Notes: generated from the letters alone by a model not told the origin. Counted from the first letter of the stretch, positions 52,145-61,461 are shown. The stretch is DNA of 64,000 bases from Thermodesulfovibrionia bacterium (GCA_030646035.1 JAUSMY010000056.1:271987-335986), one strand, 5' to 3'. Translations and numbers: made by a program.

Positions 52145-52912
52145 ATGAAAATAAAAGTATTGGGTTCTTCAGGCGCAAGAATGCCGGGGCACAATCTGCC
52201 GGCTTTTTTACTTGATGATTTTCTGCTTCTTGACGCAGGCACATCCAGCTGCGTTCTAAATACTGTTGCCCAGCAAAAAATAAGCCATGCTCTTATAACA
52301 CACTCCCACCTTGACCATATAAACAGCATCCCCTTTCTGGTTGAAAACATGGTAAATGGAAGCCATAAACCTCCCTTAACTGTTATCAGCGGAAAAGATG
52401 TGCTGAATGATATGAAAAAATATGTTTTCAATAACAGGATATGGCCGGACTTTACTGTTATTCCAAACAAGAAGCACCCGGTCCTTAAATTCCAGGAATT
52501 AGCAGCAGGAACCTGTATGAAGATAAATGACTATAAAGTCTGTACCGCAAAGGTGAATCATCCTGTACCCGCCTACGGCTATCTTATTGAAGATGCCAAG
52601 GGTAAGTCCCTTGTATATACAGGTGACACTGGGCCGACCCATAAATTATGGGAGATGATGAGCGGCCATGACGTAAAGGCTCTCATTATTGAAGTTGCCT
52701 TTCCTGACTCGATGAAAAAGCTCGCCTCTATATCAGGGCACCTCACCCCATCTTTACTCGCTGAAGAACTAAAGAAAATGTCAAAGATCCCCGAGAGTAT
52801 CTACATTACGCACATAAACCCGGTTTATATAAATCAGGTAACGAAAGAACTGAAAAGATTTAAAAAACTCAATATTGAAGTGATCAACGACAAGACGATC
52901 ATTACGATATAA
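52145..52912 (+). CDS. Class II 3',5'-cyclic-nucleotide phosphodiesterase-like MBL protein
   Basis: This 255-residue metallo-beta-lactamase-fold protein has the zinc motif THSHLDHINSIPFL (about residues 57-70), NRIWPDFTVIP, YTGDTGPTHKLWE, IEVAFPDS and SGHLTPSLLAEEL with ITHINPVY. These blocks match the PDEase II family (PF02112), which hydrolyses cAMP or cGMP. It lacks a signal peptide and should be cytoplasmic. It lies between the Crp/Fnr regulator and a CHASE2 cyclase, which fits turnover of the second messenger they would make. There is no clear ribosome-binding site at the ATG. Confidence 0.85.
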   Translation: MKIKVLGSSGARMPGHNLPAFLLDDFLLLDAGTSSCVLNTVAQQKISHALITHSHLDHINSIPFLVENMVNGSHKPPLTVISGKDVLNDMKKYVFNNRIWPDFTVIPNKKHPVLKFQELAAGTCMKINDYKVCTAKVNHPVPAYGYLIEDAKGKSLVYTGDTGPTHKLWEMMSGHDVKALIIEVAFPDSMKKLASISGHLTPSLLAEELKKMSKIPESIYITHINPVYINQVTKELKRFKKLNIEVINDKTIITI

Positions 52913-52933
52913 AGATCATTCCCTGCATATCAA

Positions 52934-54955
52934 TTACTTCTCTGTCAGCTTAACAACATTGCCTTCTTCCGGGTCAGTAATAACTGACATCATATCAGGC
53001 TGGAGTGATGTTACCTTATAAATCCCGACAGGTTCATCCTTGCCCTTGACAATTACCCTCTCCACCCCTTCAATTGAAACTCCCCTTATCTTCCCGCTTG
53101 CTATGCTGTCACGGATCCTGTCGACAGCATACTCTGTCAATAACAGACTGGCATTGTATCTTCTTGTCAGGGACTCAACCCTTGAGGCAAGGTTCACGTT
53201 ATCACCTATGACTGTATAATCCATCTTCTTGCCCTCTGCCCCGATATTGCCGACTATCGCCTCGCCGGCGTTGATCCCTATCCCTACCTCAAGTGAGTCC
53301 TTCCCCTCTGATCTCCATTTTTCCTGAAGCTCATTAAGTTTCCTCACCATATCGAGTGCGCATCCGAGAGCAAGTTCTGTATGGTTTTCCTGAGGAAGCG
53401 GCGCCCCCCAGAATGCGACTATTGCATCTCCTATAAACTTATCTAACGTCCCTTCCCACTTAAATACAATATCTGTCATGGCGCCAAGGTATTCGTTAAG
53501 GATGGAAACAACCTCTTCGGGCTGATGCTTCTCCGAGAATGTAGTGAATGACCGTATGTCAGAGAAAAAGATGGTCACATCCCTCCTGTCACCCCCGAGT
53601 TTCGCCATCTCAGGCCTCTTGATCAATTCATTCATGACCCTCTCTGTAACATAACTTGAGAACATTTTTTTAATATCCCTCGCCTGTCTCTCCTCAACAA
53701 AATACTTGTAATTGACGATAAATGTGCCTTCGCTGAAGAGCGTCAAAAGCGGATATATGAAATTAAACCTAAGTCCGTAATAGGTGAAGAGTGCTTGATT
53801 GAATAAAACAAAGAGCAAAGTAATGACCAGGTAGTTGGCGAGAAGCGACAGCGAGTTCATCTTCCTCTGTCCTATAAGAAACGTGATAAGGCCTACAACT
53901 ATCACGATCAGCATATCGGCATATACCGGCGACCTGGTTATGAATTCGCCTCTTAATATATTTGCTACAACGGTGGCGTTCTTCTCTACCCCGGGGAAAT
54001 TGGCTGAAAACGGCGTGACCTTTGTGTCATATGTCGCAATAGCGGTAGTGCCTATAAATACTATCTTGTTCCTGAATGTATTAGCAGGTATCATTCCTGA
54101 AAGCACATCAACCGCTGATTTATGTTTGATGGTGCCCTCCCTGCCGTAATACTTGATATGCAGCCTTCCATAAAGGTCGGTGGGGATAAAGATATTCCCA
54201 GCCTCGACCCTGATCCCCCCTATTATCTTCACATCCTGCGGCTGTATATTCAAAGCGGTAAAAGCGGTATTAAGGGAAAGTGAAGGGAAATATTCCTCAC
54301 CAAATTTTACATAGAGGTTCTCCCATCTAAGCTTGCCATCCATGTCGGGAAGAGCGTATACGTGCCCGAACCTCGAGGCTGAAGCGATAGGTTCAGGAGG
54401 CAAGAGCACCCTGTATATCTCAAGGGCTTTGAAATACTGAATGTTCTTGAGATTCAATAACGCATGGTCATAAAGTATGTCAGGCATCTCTCCGGTAAAA
54501 GACTTGCCCTTCTCACCCTCAAAGCCAAGCGCCATAACCAGCTTGTCCCGATGTCTTTCAATGGTTTCAGCCAGTATGCTGTCAGCCTCTAACGATTCAG
54601 ATTCCGGATAAAATATATCGACTGCTACCGCCAGCGGATTGTCTTCAAAGACCTTCTCTATGAGTTGTGCCTGCAACTGCCTCGGCCACGGCCATCTCCC
54701 GTACTTCATAAGGCTCTTCTCATCTATCGTCACGATGATAACGTTAGAAGGCGGGGCAGGCGGGGATATGATATTGCCGAGCTTAAACCTGAAGTCAACG
54801 AATAGGGTCTCAAACCCCTCATCTATAAATGAGGGATTTCCGTATGTGAGCAGAACAAAAAAGAGTGTGATAAGAAGAGGGACTGCGACAGTAGGCTTTA
54901 CAAAACCTTTATTATTTATCGAGGGGAACCTGGATTCATGGGATATCGCAGACAA
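52934..54955 (-). CDS. CHASE2-domain adenylate/guanylate cyclase (A)
   Basis: The frame is open to 55003 (TTG), but a TTG at 54955 has AAAAGGGATAGG upstream and starts just after the previous gene's stop, so I prefer it. The protein (about 673 residues) has an N-terminal membrane helix, a periplasmic CHASE2 domain (about 55-320; IDEKSLMKYGRWPWPR), three further membrane helices (about 330-405) and a class III cyclase domain (about 450-625). IFFSDIRSFTTFS and FIGDAIVAFWG hold the two metal-binding aspartates; VIGDNVNLASRVE is intact. It probably makes cAMP or cGMP in response to an envelope signal. It is the last gene of a six-gene minus-strand operon. Confidence 0.9.
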   Translation of the reverse strand: MSAISHESRFPSINNKGFVKPTVAVPLLITLFFVLLTYGNPSFIDEGFETLFVDFRFKLGNIISPPAPPSNVIIVTIDEKSLMKYGRWPWPRQLQAQLIEKVFEDNPLAVAVDIFYPESESLEADSILAETIERHRDKLVMALGFEGEKGKSFTGEMPDILYDHALLNLKNIQYFKALEIYRVLLPPEPIASASRFGHVYALPDMDGKLRWENLYVKFGEEYFPSLSLNTAFTALNIQPQDVKIIGGIRVEAGNIFIPTDLYGRLHIKYYGREGTIKHKSAVDVLSGMIPANTFRNKIVFIGTTAIATYDTKVTPFSANFPGVEKNATVVANILRGEFITRSPVYADMLIVIVVGLITFLIGQRKMNSLSLLANYLVITLLFVLFNQALFTYYGLRFNFIYPLLTLFSEGTFIVNYKYFVEERQARDIKKMFSSYVTERVMNELIKRPEMAKLGGDRRDVTIFFSDIRSFTTFSEKHQPEEVVSILNEYLGAMTDIVFKWEGTLDKFIGDAIVAFWGAPLPQENHTELALGCALDMVRKLNELQEKWRSEGKDSLEVGIGINAGEAIVGNIGAEGKKMDYTVIGDNVNLASRVESLTRRYNASLLLTEYAVDRIRDSIASGKIRGVSIEGVERVIVKGKDEPVGIYKVTSLQPDMMSVITDPEEGNVVKLTEK

Positions 54956-54962
54956 TGATACC

Positions 54963-56417
54963 CTATCCCTTTTCAGACAGTCTGTCTCTATGATCCTGGA
55001 CAAGTTTTCCTGTGCTTCCGTCTTCAGTAAGGCTGATCATCTCAACCCTGCCGTCTGTTCCTTCCCAATACCTATTATTAACATTGTCAAGCATGGGATA
55101 GTATTTACCGGATATGTCTTCATACATATCAACTTTATAAATAGGCGTGCCTAACTCTGCCTCCTCATTTGCTGAGATACGAAGAATGCCTTTATTGTCA
55201 TAAACAGTGAACCTGCCTGTATTATTTTTGTAGCCGACATAATATTTGCCTGCCTCTTTATGATAGATATCAGCATTCATTTCTTTCAGATCATTGCCGA
55301 CTATCTCATGAAATGATTCACCTTTTATCATGAAGTACTTATCGGCATTGCTGAGCACCCATTCAGATGTTATCCTGTCAGGGCTGTGGGTCAGGATGGT
55401 CTTCTCCTTATCAATGAAAGCCTTATCAAGCTTATGGTATTCCGTATGAACAGCTCCTGCGCCGATGGTTATATCATGAACAACTACCCCGCAATTAAAA
55501 GAGCTCAATGCTTCATGGAACCTTTCCTCGCTCCACATACGCTCAATATAGTCATTTATGTCACCCTCGATTATTGATGCAGCCTCAAACTCCTCTCTGG
55601 ACATCCTGAGGTTCTGCACTATCTTCTCCTTATAAAGCTCCTCCCATATTCCCCGGTTATTGACCGTGTCAGAGCTGAAGATAAGCGTATCAGCACCTGT
55701 GGAGATCTTAATGCCTATAGCAGGCACGCCATGCCATACAGGAGCCTTTATCGCCTCTATGAAGAAACCTTCCGGGTCTCTGTATATGTTCTTATCCTCT
55801 TCATAAAAGATATTAGATGAAAAAGGATAGTAACTCTCAGGCTCTATCCATTCACCAGAAGCAGGGTCTTTAAAGAGCATGCGGGGCCTCTTTGTTGCGG
55901 GATTGACAACTATCTTGGCAATTCCGTGTCCGGCTTCCGAACCTTTACTGTCTAAAACCGCAAGCCTTGAGCTGCCCGGCCTGTCCTCAACAGAAACTAT
56001 TCTGTATCTTGCCCTTGGGCCGATTATCCTGAAGTCAACATAATCCTCGTATGGAATGTCCACTATCCTCTTTGAATCTACCGAAAGGCTCCTGTCAAGC
56101 GCAGACCTGGATGAATTCATAACATCCTCATGAATGTCCTCACTCGTGAAGAAAGAGACCTTCCCTTCTATATCGCGGGCATACATATTGAAGAGCGCCA
56201 GGTCAGTGAACCACCTCTTGTGATCCTCATGGGCATGAGTTATAAAGAGGCCTTTTATCTTCTGGAGCCCGTGTCCGCCGATCTGCTGAAATAGCGGGGC
56301 GCCGCAGTCGACAAGATAGTTGGAGCTGCCGACTTCGACCTGATAGCCTATGCTCTTGCCGATCCTTGAGAAAGGGCCGAAGTCACCGAGTATATGGAGT
56401 GTGATCCCGTTGCTCAT
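54963..56417 (-). CDS. Two-domain metallo-beta-lactamase-fold hydrolase of unknown substrate
   Basis: This 484-residue protein starts with an MBL fold (about residues 1-345): LVDCGAPLFQQIGGHG, the zinc motif FITHAHEDHKRWF, TLIFSSDTVNN and LTHSPDRITSEW. The last 120 residues form a beta-rich domain (YHKEAGKYYVGYKNNTGRF, GKYYPMLDNVNNRYWEG) that I do not recognise. MBL folds hydrolyse many substrates, including cyclic nucleotides. Lying directly before a cyclase gene (7-bp gap), it could act on the same messenger, but this is inference. There is no signal peptide. Confidence 0.8.
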   Translation of the reverse strand: MSNGITLHILGDFGPFSRIGKSIGYQVEVGSSNYLVDCGAPLFQQIGGHGLQKIKGLFITHAHEDHKRWFTDLALFNMYARDIEGKVSFFTSEDIHEDVMNSSRSALDRSLSVDSKRIVDIPYEDYVDFRIIGPRARYRIVSVEDRPGSSRLAVLDSKGSEAGHGIAKIVVNPATKRPRMLFKDPASGEWIEPESYYPFSSNIFYEEDKNIYRDPEGFFIEAIKAPVWHGVPAIGIKISTGADTLIFSSDTVNNRGIWEELYKEKIVQNLRMSREEFEAASIIEGDINDYIERMWSEERFHEALSSFNCGVVVHDITIGAGAVHTEYHKLDKAFIDKEKTILTHSPDRITSEWVLSNADKYFMIKGESFHEIVGNDLKEMNADIYHKEAGKYYVGYKNNTGRFTVYDNKGILRISANEEAELGTPIYKVDMYEDISGKYYPMLDNVNNRYWEGTDGRVEMISLTEDGSTGKLVQDHRDRLSEKG

Positions 56418-56449
56418 TTGAAAGTTATTTTAGCACAAAACAGCTGTTT

Positions 56450-57148
56450 TTATAGTTGATCAAGCCTTATTGTCAGCCTCTTTCCGGCAGAAACCTTACT
56501 GCCTGCAGTTGCGGAATATTCACCAGGAACATCAAATGACTTATCCTTGTCGTTCCAGAAAACAAGGCCGCTCTTTATGATCTTTTTATTCTCCACATCA
56601 TCAATGCTGGCGCTGATAAGTTTCATCCTTTTTTTACGGAAATCAATGTATGCTTTTTCAGCCTTTACCCTGATCAACTCCGTATCTCCCCTGAAGACAT
56701 CAAAACTCAGGCCATTGATCACTCCCCTGGAGATCAGCCCGCTTCCACCTGTTGCCTTACCGCCATTGTCCAATGATAAAAACTTTTCAGTAAACGAAAA
56801 GATATCTGATCTCGATGAACTGTTTTTATCAAGATACAACTTGAACCTTGCGTTATCTATTGTTGCCTCTTTCAAGGGCCTGATATTGAACATCCAGAAT
56901 CGCCTCTGGCCGATCCTGAATTCATCAGCCTCCAGATTGGCAAGGAGGTTGTTCTTATCATCAAAAGAACTGTAGGAAAGCCCTTTCATTCTGTGCGGGT
57001 TATTAGATCCGGCCTGAACTGCGGCAGCATCTTTTTCTAAAATAGCCTGTTTCCGGTCATTTATTAAAAAATACCATGAGATGATAAGAAAAAACGCAAC
57101 AGCCACTGAGGTCAATATGGAAATCTTTGCAATGCGGGAAAGGGGCAT
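56450..57148 (-). CDS. LptC-like periplasmic membrane-anchored protein
   Basis: A single N-terminal membrane helix (about residues 8-28, ILTSVAVAFFLIISWYF) is followed by a periplasmic beta-jellyroll. LSYSSFDDKNNLLANLEADE and FWMFNIRPLKEATIDNARF match the LptC/YrbK family, which bridges LptB2FG to LptA in lipopolysaccharide transport. Two repeats of the LptC-type beta strands are visible over 232 residues. No other lpt genes are nearby; instead it sits in the FecR/CHASE2 operon. It may be a second, specialised copy rather than the housekeeping LptC. Confidence 0.7.
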   Translation of the reverse strand: MPLSRIAKISILTSVAVAFFLIISWYFLINDRKQAILEKDAAAVQAGSNNPHRMKGLSYSSFDDKNNLLANLEADEFRIGQRRFWMFNIRPLKEATIDNARFKLYLDKNSSSRSDIFSFTEKFLSLDNGGKATGGSGLISRGVINGLSFDVFRGDTELIRVKAEKAYIDFRKKRMKLISASIDDVENKKIIKSGLVFWNDKDKSFDVPGEYSATAGSKVSAGKRLTIRLDQL

Positions 57149-57197
57149 ATTTATCTTATGAGTAAAATTGCCAGGCAGTACGAACTATGCTCCTGAC

Positions 57198-59219
57198 TTA
57201 AGGTGATGTGTAAACTGTGATATTATCAGCGCTCGTAGCAGGCGCCTGCATCAATATGAAATCATGAGAATTCATATCGAATACCGCACCGTCAGGGCTT
57301 CCCATAAAAAGAGACGGGAAAGGAGTGCTGCTCCATGTCTGCGGACAGCAATAGCCTTGGTCTAATTCACTTCTGAAAAACTGAATCGCATCCACCTTCA
57401 CGTCATAATTATCATTCATAAAACCGCGATACCTGAAGTTCTGAATAAGATAGTACCCATATAGTCCTGTAAAATTCCTGACTCCGTCAGATGAGTTGGC
57501 AACACCAAGACGTGTATAATCATATGCCTCAGGATCTTTACGGAAATCCCATGAATAAGGATCTGCAGGCAGCACATTACCGCCATAGACATAATAAAGA
57601 TCATCCTCAAAGATATCTGCTAAGCTGTTAGAGTTCAGGTCTTCATTGATAACTGAAGGCAAATACCCTTCTGACTGGATAAGCACCCCTCCAAAACTCG
57701 GGTCAGGCAGAAAGCCCTGTGCTTCATCTCCTGAGAATGACGGCAGCAGGCTTCTGAAATTAACTGCTCCGGCATAAAATCTGCTGAAATCCATTATAGT
57801 ATCATCAGTAGGAACGCCGGGAGTCTGATTGTCATCAAGGGTGCAAGAGCCGTTGAGGCATGTCTTTGCTGCCGCTATATCTGCCTTTGCCTCATCTATC
57901 TCAAGCTGGCTAATCTGCCACGGGTTGGGCCCTACATCGATATTGATAAAGTCATCGCTCTGGTCATCACCCTCAAGTTGTATCCATTCGATAGCAGCCA
58001 CAGAATCATCCAGTGCGCTGCTGGTCAGATAGCTCTTTGCAGTCACAAGATGTGCAGAGTCTGTCAATGACAAAAATCCCGGATTATCAGCCAGAAACTG
58101 CTGTTTCGTGGTAGAAATAGAAATAGAACAAGTTTCGCCGGTTTCACATATCCCGTCACCATCACCGCCAACTTCGATTTTGGGGAAAGTGGCATCAATA
58201 TCTATATCAAGATCATAAGCTTGCTGTGTCAGGATGAGCGAGAGCATGCTCTTGGCAGCAGCCCTGAGAGCAAGGACATCGCCGTAGTCGCTCTCTATAG
58301 GTGTGCTGTCAGGTTTCTGAGGTTCTAACCACAGCACATTAAATGTCTCGGATATCTGATTGAAACCATCTATCGCGCCAATAAGTTCAGGACGAACTAC
58401 ATCATATAAATAATCTTGAAGCTGGCCTACGGTCGGTGAATTCGCAGGCATCAATTGAGGGCATACGACGTCGAAAAGGGGATCTATCGGGGACACGCCT
58501 GAGACAATACAGTCAAAGAGGTCGGCTATCTCACCCGCAGTATTAATGCCATTGGAAACGTTTCCATCAGATGAGATTTCGAAGCCAAGCGCAAAGACCC
58601 TTGTCAAAGCGTAAAAGAACCTGGCTTCATCAGCATCGTTAGTGGTTGAGTTCCCGTATAAGAGTACAGCTTCCTTTAAAAAATCCCTTGCGGATAAAAT
58701 ATCTCCAGCTTCAAAAGCATTTAAACCATTGACTAACATATTATTGTAATCCGTTGACTGCATGATAACCGTAAGTGAAACAGGAGTACCGGCAAGATCG
58801 GCCTCGGCCTGGCCCTTAAAGAGGAGGATGCCGTTGCCGTCGGACTCGTCATGCGCTATCACTTCAAAAAGCCTGTCCGCGCCGCTTGGAACCTGAATAA
58901 GCTCCTGCAACCCGGTAAAATCATAAATATTTATGGTACGCACTATCGGGCTCATGGACGGGCCTGTGACCCTTATCACAACAGACACAACCGAATCGGG
59001 TATCACCTGAAGAGATAAGGCGCCTGCAATCCTTTCGCGCTGGCCGAGATTAATGGTAACGGAAGTGCTGTCTGAACTTGCAGACCCGCCCCCGCCTCCC
59101 GAGCAGGAGACAATTAAGGAAAAAAGAAGAGATAATACGATTAAGAAAGCGGGTGCGGCAATCCTGCCTGTCCGGTAGTCAGGCCTGATAAAAATATATT
59201 TCAATTTAGAGATAATCAC
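57198..59219 (-). CDS. Large lipoprotein of unknown function
   Basis: The N-terminal 39 residues are a lipoprotein signal with lipobox LIVSC and a following GGGGGS linker. The mature part (about 634 residues) begins with a beta domain (VTINLGQRERIAGALSLQVI, VVIRVTGPS) similar to surface carbohydrate- or matrix-type folds. It continues with helical repeat-like sequence (ARFFYALTRVFALGFEIS) and a Gly/Asp-rich segment GGDGDGICETGETCS. I do not recognise a named family. The GTG start at 59219 overlaps the FecR stop (GTGA), so it is translated with the FecR and TPR-barrel proteins. Probably outer-membrane attached, facing the periplasm or exterior. Confidence 0.75.
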   Translation of the reverse strand: MIISKLKYIFIRPDYRTGRIAAPAFLIVLSLLFSLIVSCSGGGGGSASSDSTSVTINLGQRERIAGALSLQVIPDSVVSVVIRVTGPSMSPIVRTINIYDFTGLQELIQVPSGADRLFEVIAHDESDGNGILLFKGQAEADLAGTPVSLTVIMQSTDYNNMLVNGLNAFEAGDILSARDFLKEAVLLYGNSTTNDADEARFFYALTRVFALGFEISSDGNVSNGINTAGEIADLFDCIVSGVSPIDPLFDVVCPQLMPANSPTVGQLQDYLYDVVRPELIGAIDGFNQISETFNVLWLEPQKPDSTPIESDYGDVLALRAAAKSMLSLILTQQAYDLDIDIDATFPKIEVGGDGDGICETGETCSISISTTKQQFLADNPGFLSLTDSAHLVTAKSYLTSSALDDSVAAIEWIQLEGDDQSDDFINIDVGPNPWQISQLEIDEAKADIAAAKTCLNGSCTLDDNQTPGVPTDDTIMDFSRFYAGAVNFRSLLPSFSGDEAQGFLPDPSFGGVLIQSEGYLPSVINEDLNSNSLADIFEDDLYYVYGGNVLPADPYSWDFRKDPEAYDYTRLGVANSSDGVRNFTGLYGYYLIQNFRYRGFMNDNYDVKVDAIQFFRSELDQGYCCPQTWSSTPFPSLFMGSPDGAVFDMNSHDFILMQAPATSADNITVYTSP

Positions 59220-60001
59220 TGAGGTATCTCCTCGAATACTACATCAATTGTCACAGGCGTGGTTGGTACAGCATCAAAAGGAGGATCTATAGGAGGACCA
59301 TCCTCAGGCTTATAATCACCATCGCCTTCATAAATAATATCCTCAAAAGTAACAACATCATCAGGAATATCATTCTGATTATCCATGATCTCGCCTATGA
59401 CATCTGTAACGTCTTCAAACTGAGCTATCTCTTCAGGCGTCGCAAGCCGAACAACCCCTGGTTCATCTCCGGATAAACTGCCAACTTCACCTGGATTTAT
59501 ATTAAACCCATTAAGGCCTGTTATAAGGTCATTCATTGTGACAGTGCCGTCAAATACCAGGGCATGTGTCCCGTTATCGATCCAGACAATGAACATCGTT
59601 CCTCTTGCCGCAACCACTGCCGTAGGGGTATGTATCTCAAGATCTGACCTGCCGACAATGACCCTTAACGATCCTTCAACAAGACTATATACCGATTTTG
59701 ACCTGTCCTTTTCGGAATTATAAATATACTCCTTCACCTCAAGCCTGCTCATCTCGCCGAGACTAAGTATGCTGTCATCATTAAAGAAGATCTTTGCCCT
59801 TGAATGCTCGCCGGTCACAACCACATCATCCGCAAGAATCGTCATCTGGGGTTTGGCATCGCTCTGCGAATCATATCTCATGATATAAACATCTTTCTTT
59901 ACGGCCAGGATCTTCCCTGCCTCATTGTCAGCATAGGAGCTTACTGGAAAAACAGCCGAACAGATCAGAAAAAGAGAAATAGTAAAAACGATCTTTCTCA
60001 T
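59216..60001 (-). CDS. Secreted FecR-domain protein
   Basis: A signal peptide (MRKIVFTISLFLICSAVFPV, cleaved after SSYA) precedes a FecR domain (about residues 30-190): VYIMRYDSQSD, ADDVVVTGEHSRAKIFFNDD, SILSLGEMSRLEVKEYIY and TPTAVVAARGTMFIVWID. The C-terminal 60 residues are acidic and Pro-rich. It lacks the cytoplasmic sigma-regulating tail of classical FecR, so it is not an anti-sigma factor. Such secreted FecR proteins occur beside CHASE2 cyclases and TPR outer-membrane proteins. Its ATG overlaps the TPR-barrel stop (ATGA) and its stop overlaps the lipoprotein start. Confidence 0.87.
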   Translation of the reverse strand: MRKIVFTISLFLICSAVFPVSSYADNEAGKILAVKKDVYIMRYDSQSDAKPQMTILADDVVVTGEHSRAKIFFNDDSILSLGEMSRLEVKEYIYNSEKDRSKSVYSLVEGSLRVIVGRSDLEIHTPTAVVAARGTMFIVWIDNGTHALVFDGTVTMNDLITGLNGFNINPGEVGSLSGDEPGVVRLATPEEIAQFEDVTDVIGEIMDNQNDIPDDVVTFEDIIYEGDGDYKPEDGPPIDPPFDAVPTTPVTIDVVFEEIPQ

Positions 60002-61305
60002 AATATACCTGCCGTCAGGAATAAGCCCACGATATTCCTCCTGTAATTATAGTTATCCAGGTTTGAATCATTTACTGTGTATGACTCGTTCAGCAGAAGG
60101 CTGAAGGTCTTATTTATGACATAAGTCAAGCTGCCCGAATACTTCTGCACCTCGTCAAGGCGTATCTCGGAGGCGCCGGGCGACATGCTGTCATATTCCC
60201 TTTCTCCGTATTCAGCTGACAGTTTCCCGTATAAAGATGACAATATCTCTGACGATATGTCTCCGCCGAGCCTGAACTCCTGATAGCTCCAGTATGCGGT
60301 ATCTGAATTTTCAGAGTCATAATAAAAATAAAGATCAGCATTAAACGTGTCTGAATAGTTCTGCCTGATTCCGGCGCTGTGCTTATTACCATTCCTTACT
60401 GAAGCTGCCTGAAAGAGGTCGGAGTCAAAATATTTAAGAGTGCTGTATTCATAGGTCACTTCAGTTGAAGACTTCTTATCCTCAATCACCTTTACCCTGC
60501 CGGAAAACTCATGATTGATACTGTAAAGGTTTCCTCCGACATACGTATATACAAATGTATATCCGGCAGAAGGCCGTATGGTTTCTGAAAAACCTAACTC
60601 AACTGTGGGGCCTATCCTTTGCGAATTAACATTGAACCCGCTCATGTGCTGATGCTGGCTCAGATAAAAAGAATAATCCCCTTTTATCCTGACAATGCCT
60701 TTCTTAAACAGGTGCTTTCCGGCAGTAAGATACAGGAGCGCCCTGTAGTCTGTCTTTCTGTCTGACGGGTTGACAGGATTTGAGGGCTCAACAATGACGT
60801 TATCGTCATATTGACTGCCGAGAGAGAGGTTTAGGTAATAGTCCTTTTTGGCCTTGCCTTCGCCCTCTTCCGCCCTGCATGCCTGCATCATGTCTGACGC
60901 GTATTTACTGAGCTCTGCATCATCAGACATCGAGACATACTTTTTAAGATTGCTCTCAGCCTCGTCACATTTCGCGGTTATATAATAGATTCGGCCGAGC
61001 TCAAGATATGCATCAATGAAATTCTTATCCTTCTCCAGAATCCCCTTGAATACAACCTCAGCTTTTTCAAACTCTCCGAGCCTCGAATATGCCACGCCTG
61101 AATAATATGTAGCTTCAGTGTTGCCGGGAGAAGCCTCAAGCGCCTGCCTGAACAACTCAAGAGCCTCTTTTGTCTCCCCCAAACTCATCTTCTGGATGCC
61201 TTGCGCTATCTGAACCTCATGCAGAACTGTTGCATGTATGCAAGGTGCCGCGGTCAGGAGAAACATCAATAAAATGAATAATTTAATAAAATGTCTCTTT
61301 TCCAT
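59998..61305 (-). CDS. TPR-repeat outer-membrane beta-barrel protein
   Basis: The ATG at 61305 is chosen over an upstream TTG at 61314. A signal peptide (MEKRHFIKLFILLMFLLTAA) is followed by three to four TPR repeats (about residues 25-145; ATYYSGVAYSRLGEFEKAE, AYLELGRIYYITAKCDEAE). A C-terminal beta-barrel (about 160-435) has alternating strands such as YYLNLSLGSQYDDNVIVEP and VIDDKKSSTEVTYEYST-like turns. The last strand RRNIVGLFLTAGIL is a plausible barrel end. The plan resembles Slam-like or TPR-porin proteins that move lipoproteins or other cargo across the outer membrane. It heads the six-gene operon and could present the lipoprotein encoded two genes down. Confidence 0.8.
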   Translation of the reverse strand: MEKRHFIKLFILLMFLLTAAPCIHATVLHEVQIAQGIQKMSLGETKEALELFRQALEASPGNTEATYYSGVAYSRLGEFEKAEVVFKGILEKDKNFIDAYLELGRIYYITAKCDEAESNLKKYVSMSDDAELSKYASDMMQACRAEEGEGKAKKDYYLNLSLGSQYDDNVIVEPSNPVNPSDRKTDYRALLYLTAGKHLFKKGIVRIKGDYSFYLSQHQHMSGFNVNSQRIGPTVELGFSETIRPSAGYTFVYTYVGGNLYSINHEFSGRVKVIEDKKSSTEVTYEYSTLKYFDSDLFQAASVRNGNKHSAGIRQNYSDTFNADLYFYYDSENSDTAYWSYQEFRLGGDISSEILSSLYGKLSAEYGEREYDSMSPGASEIRLDEVQKYSGSLTYVINKTFSLLLNESYTVNDSNLDNYNYRRNIVGLFLTAGIL

Positions 61306-61322
61306 ATTCACCAATTTTCAAA

Positions 61323-61351
61323 ACAATACAACTAATTAAAAATTATGTCAA
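61323..61351 (-). promoter_or_regulatory. Promoter of the six-gene TPR/FecR/CHASE2 operon
   Basis: On the minus strand a perfect TTGACA (61346-61351) is separated by 17 bp from TATTGT (61323-61328). It lies about 20 bp upstream of the ATG at 61305. The -35 hexamer lies within one of two identical 14-bp direct repeats, so a regulator binding there would affect polymerase access. Confidence 0.5.
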
Positions 61352-61381
61352 GCAAAATATTGCGATCTGTCAAGCAAAATA
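61346..61381. repeat. 14-bp direct repeat, 22 bp apart, in the divergent TPR/CHASE2 intergenic region
   Basis: TGTCAAGCAAAATA occurs at 61346-61359 and again at 61368-61381, exactly 22 bp (two helical turns) apart. The first copy includes the minus-strand -35 hexamer. This is the layout of a tandem operator bound by a dimer or two response regulators. Confidence 0.6.
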
Positions 61382-61452
61382 GAGATGCCTTTTTTCAAGA
61401 TTAAATAAGTTCAGGAGAACTGTTATTCCCGGTTTTTATATTAAATACCAAG

Positions 61453-61461
61453 TGATATAAT
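61453..61461 (+). promoter_or_regulatory. Extended -10 promoter of CHASE2 cyclase B
   Basis: TGATATAAT contains a perfect TATAAT (61456-61461) with upstream TG, 20 bp before the ATG at 61481. It is identical to the element before the NYN gene. No good -35 or ribosome-binding site is visible. Confidence 0.5.

Noticed and set aside
59216..60001. FecR as an anti-sigma regulator of iron uptake
   Set aside because: The protein starts with a cleaved signal peptide and lacks the cytoplasmic anti-sigma region; no sigma factor or TonB receptor is adjacent.
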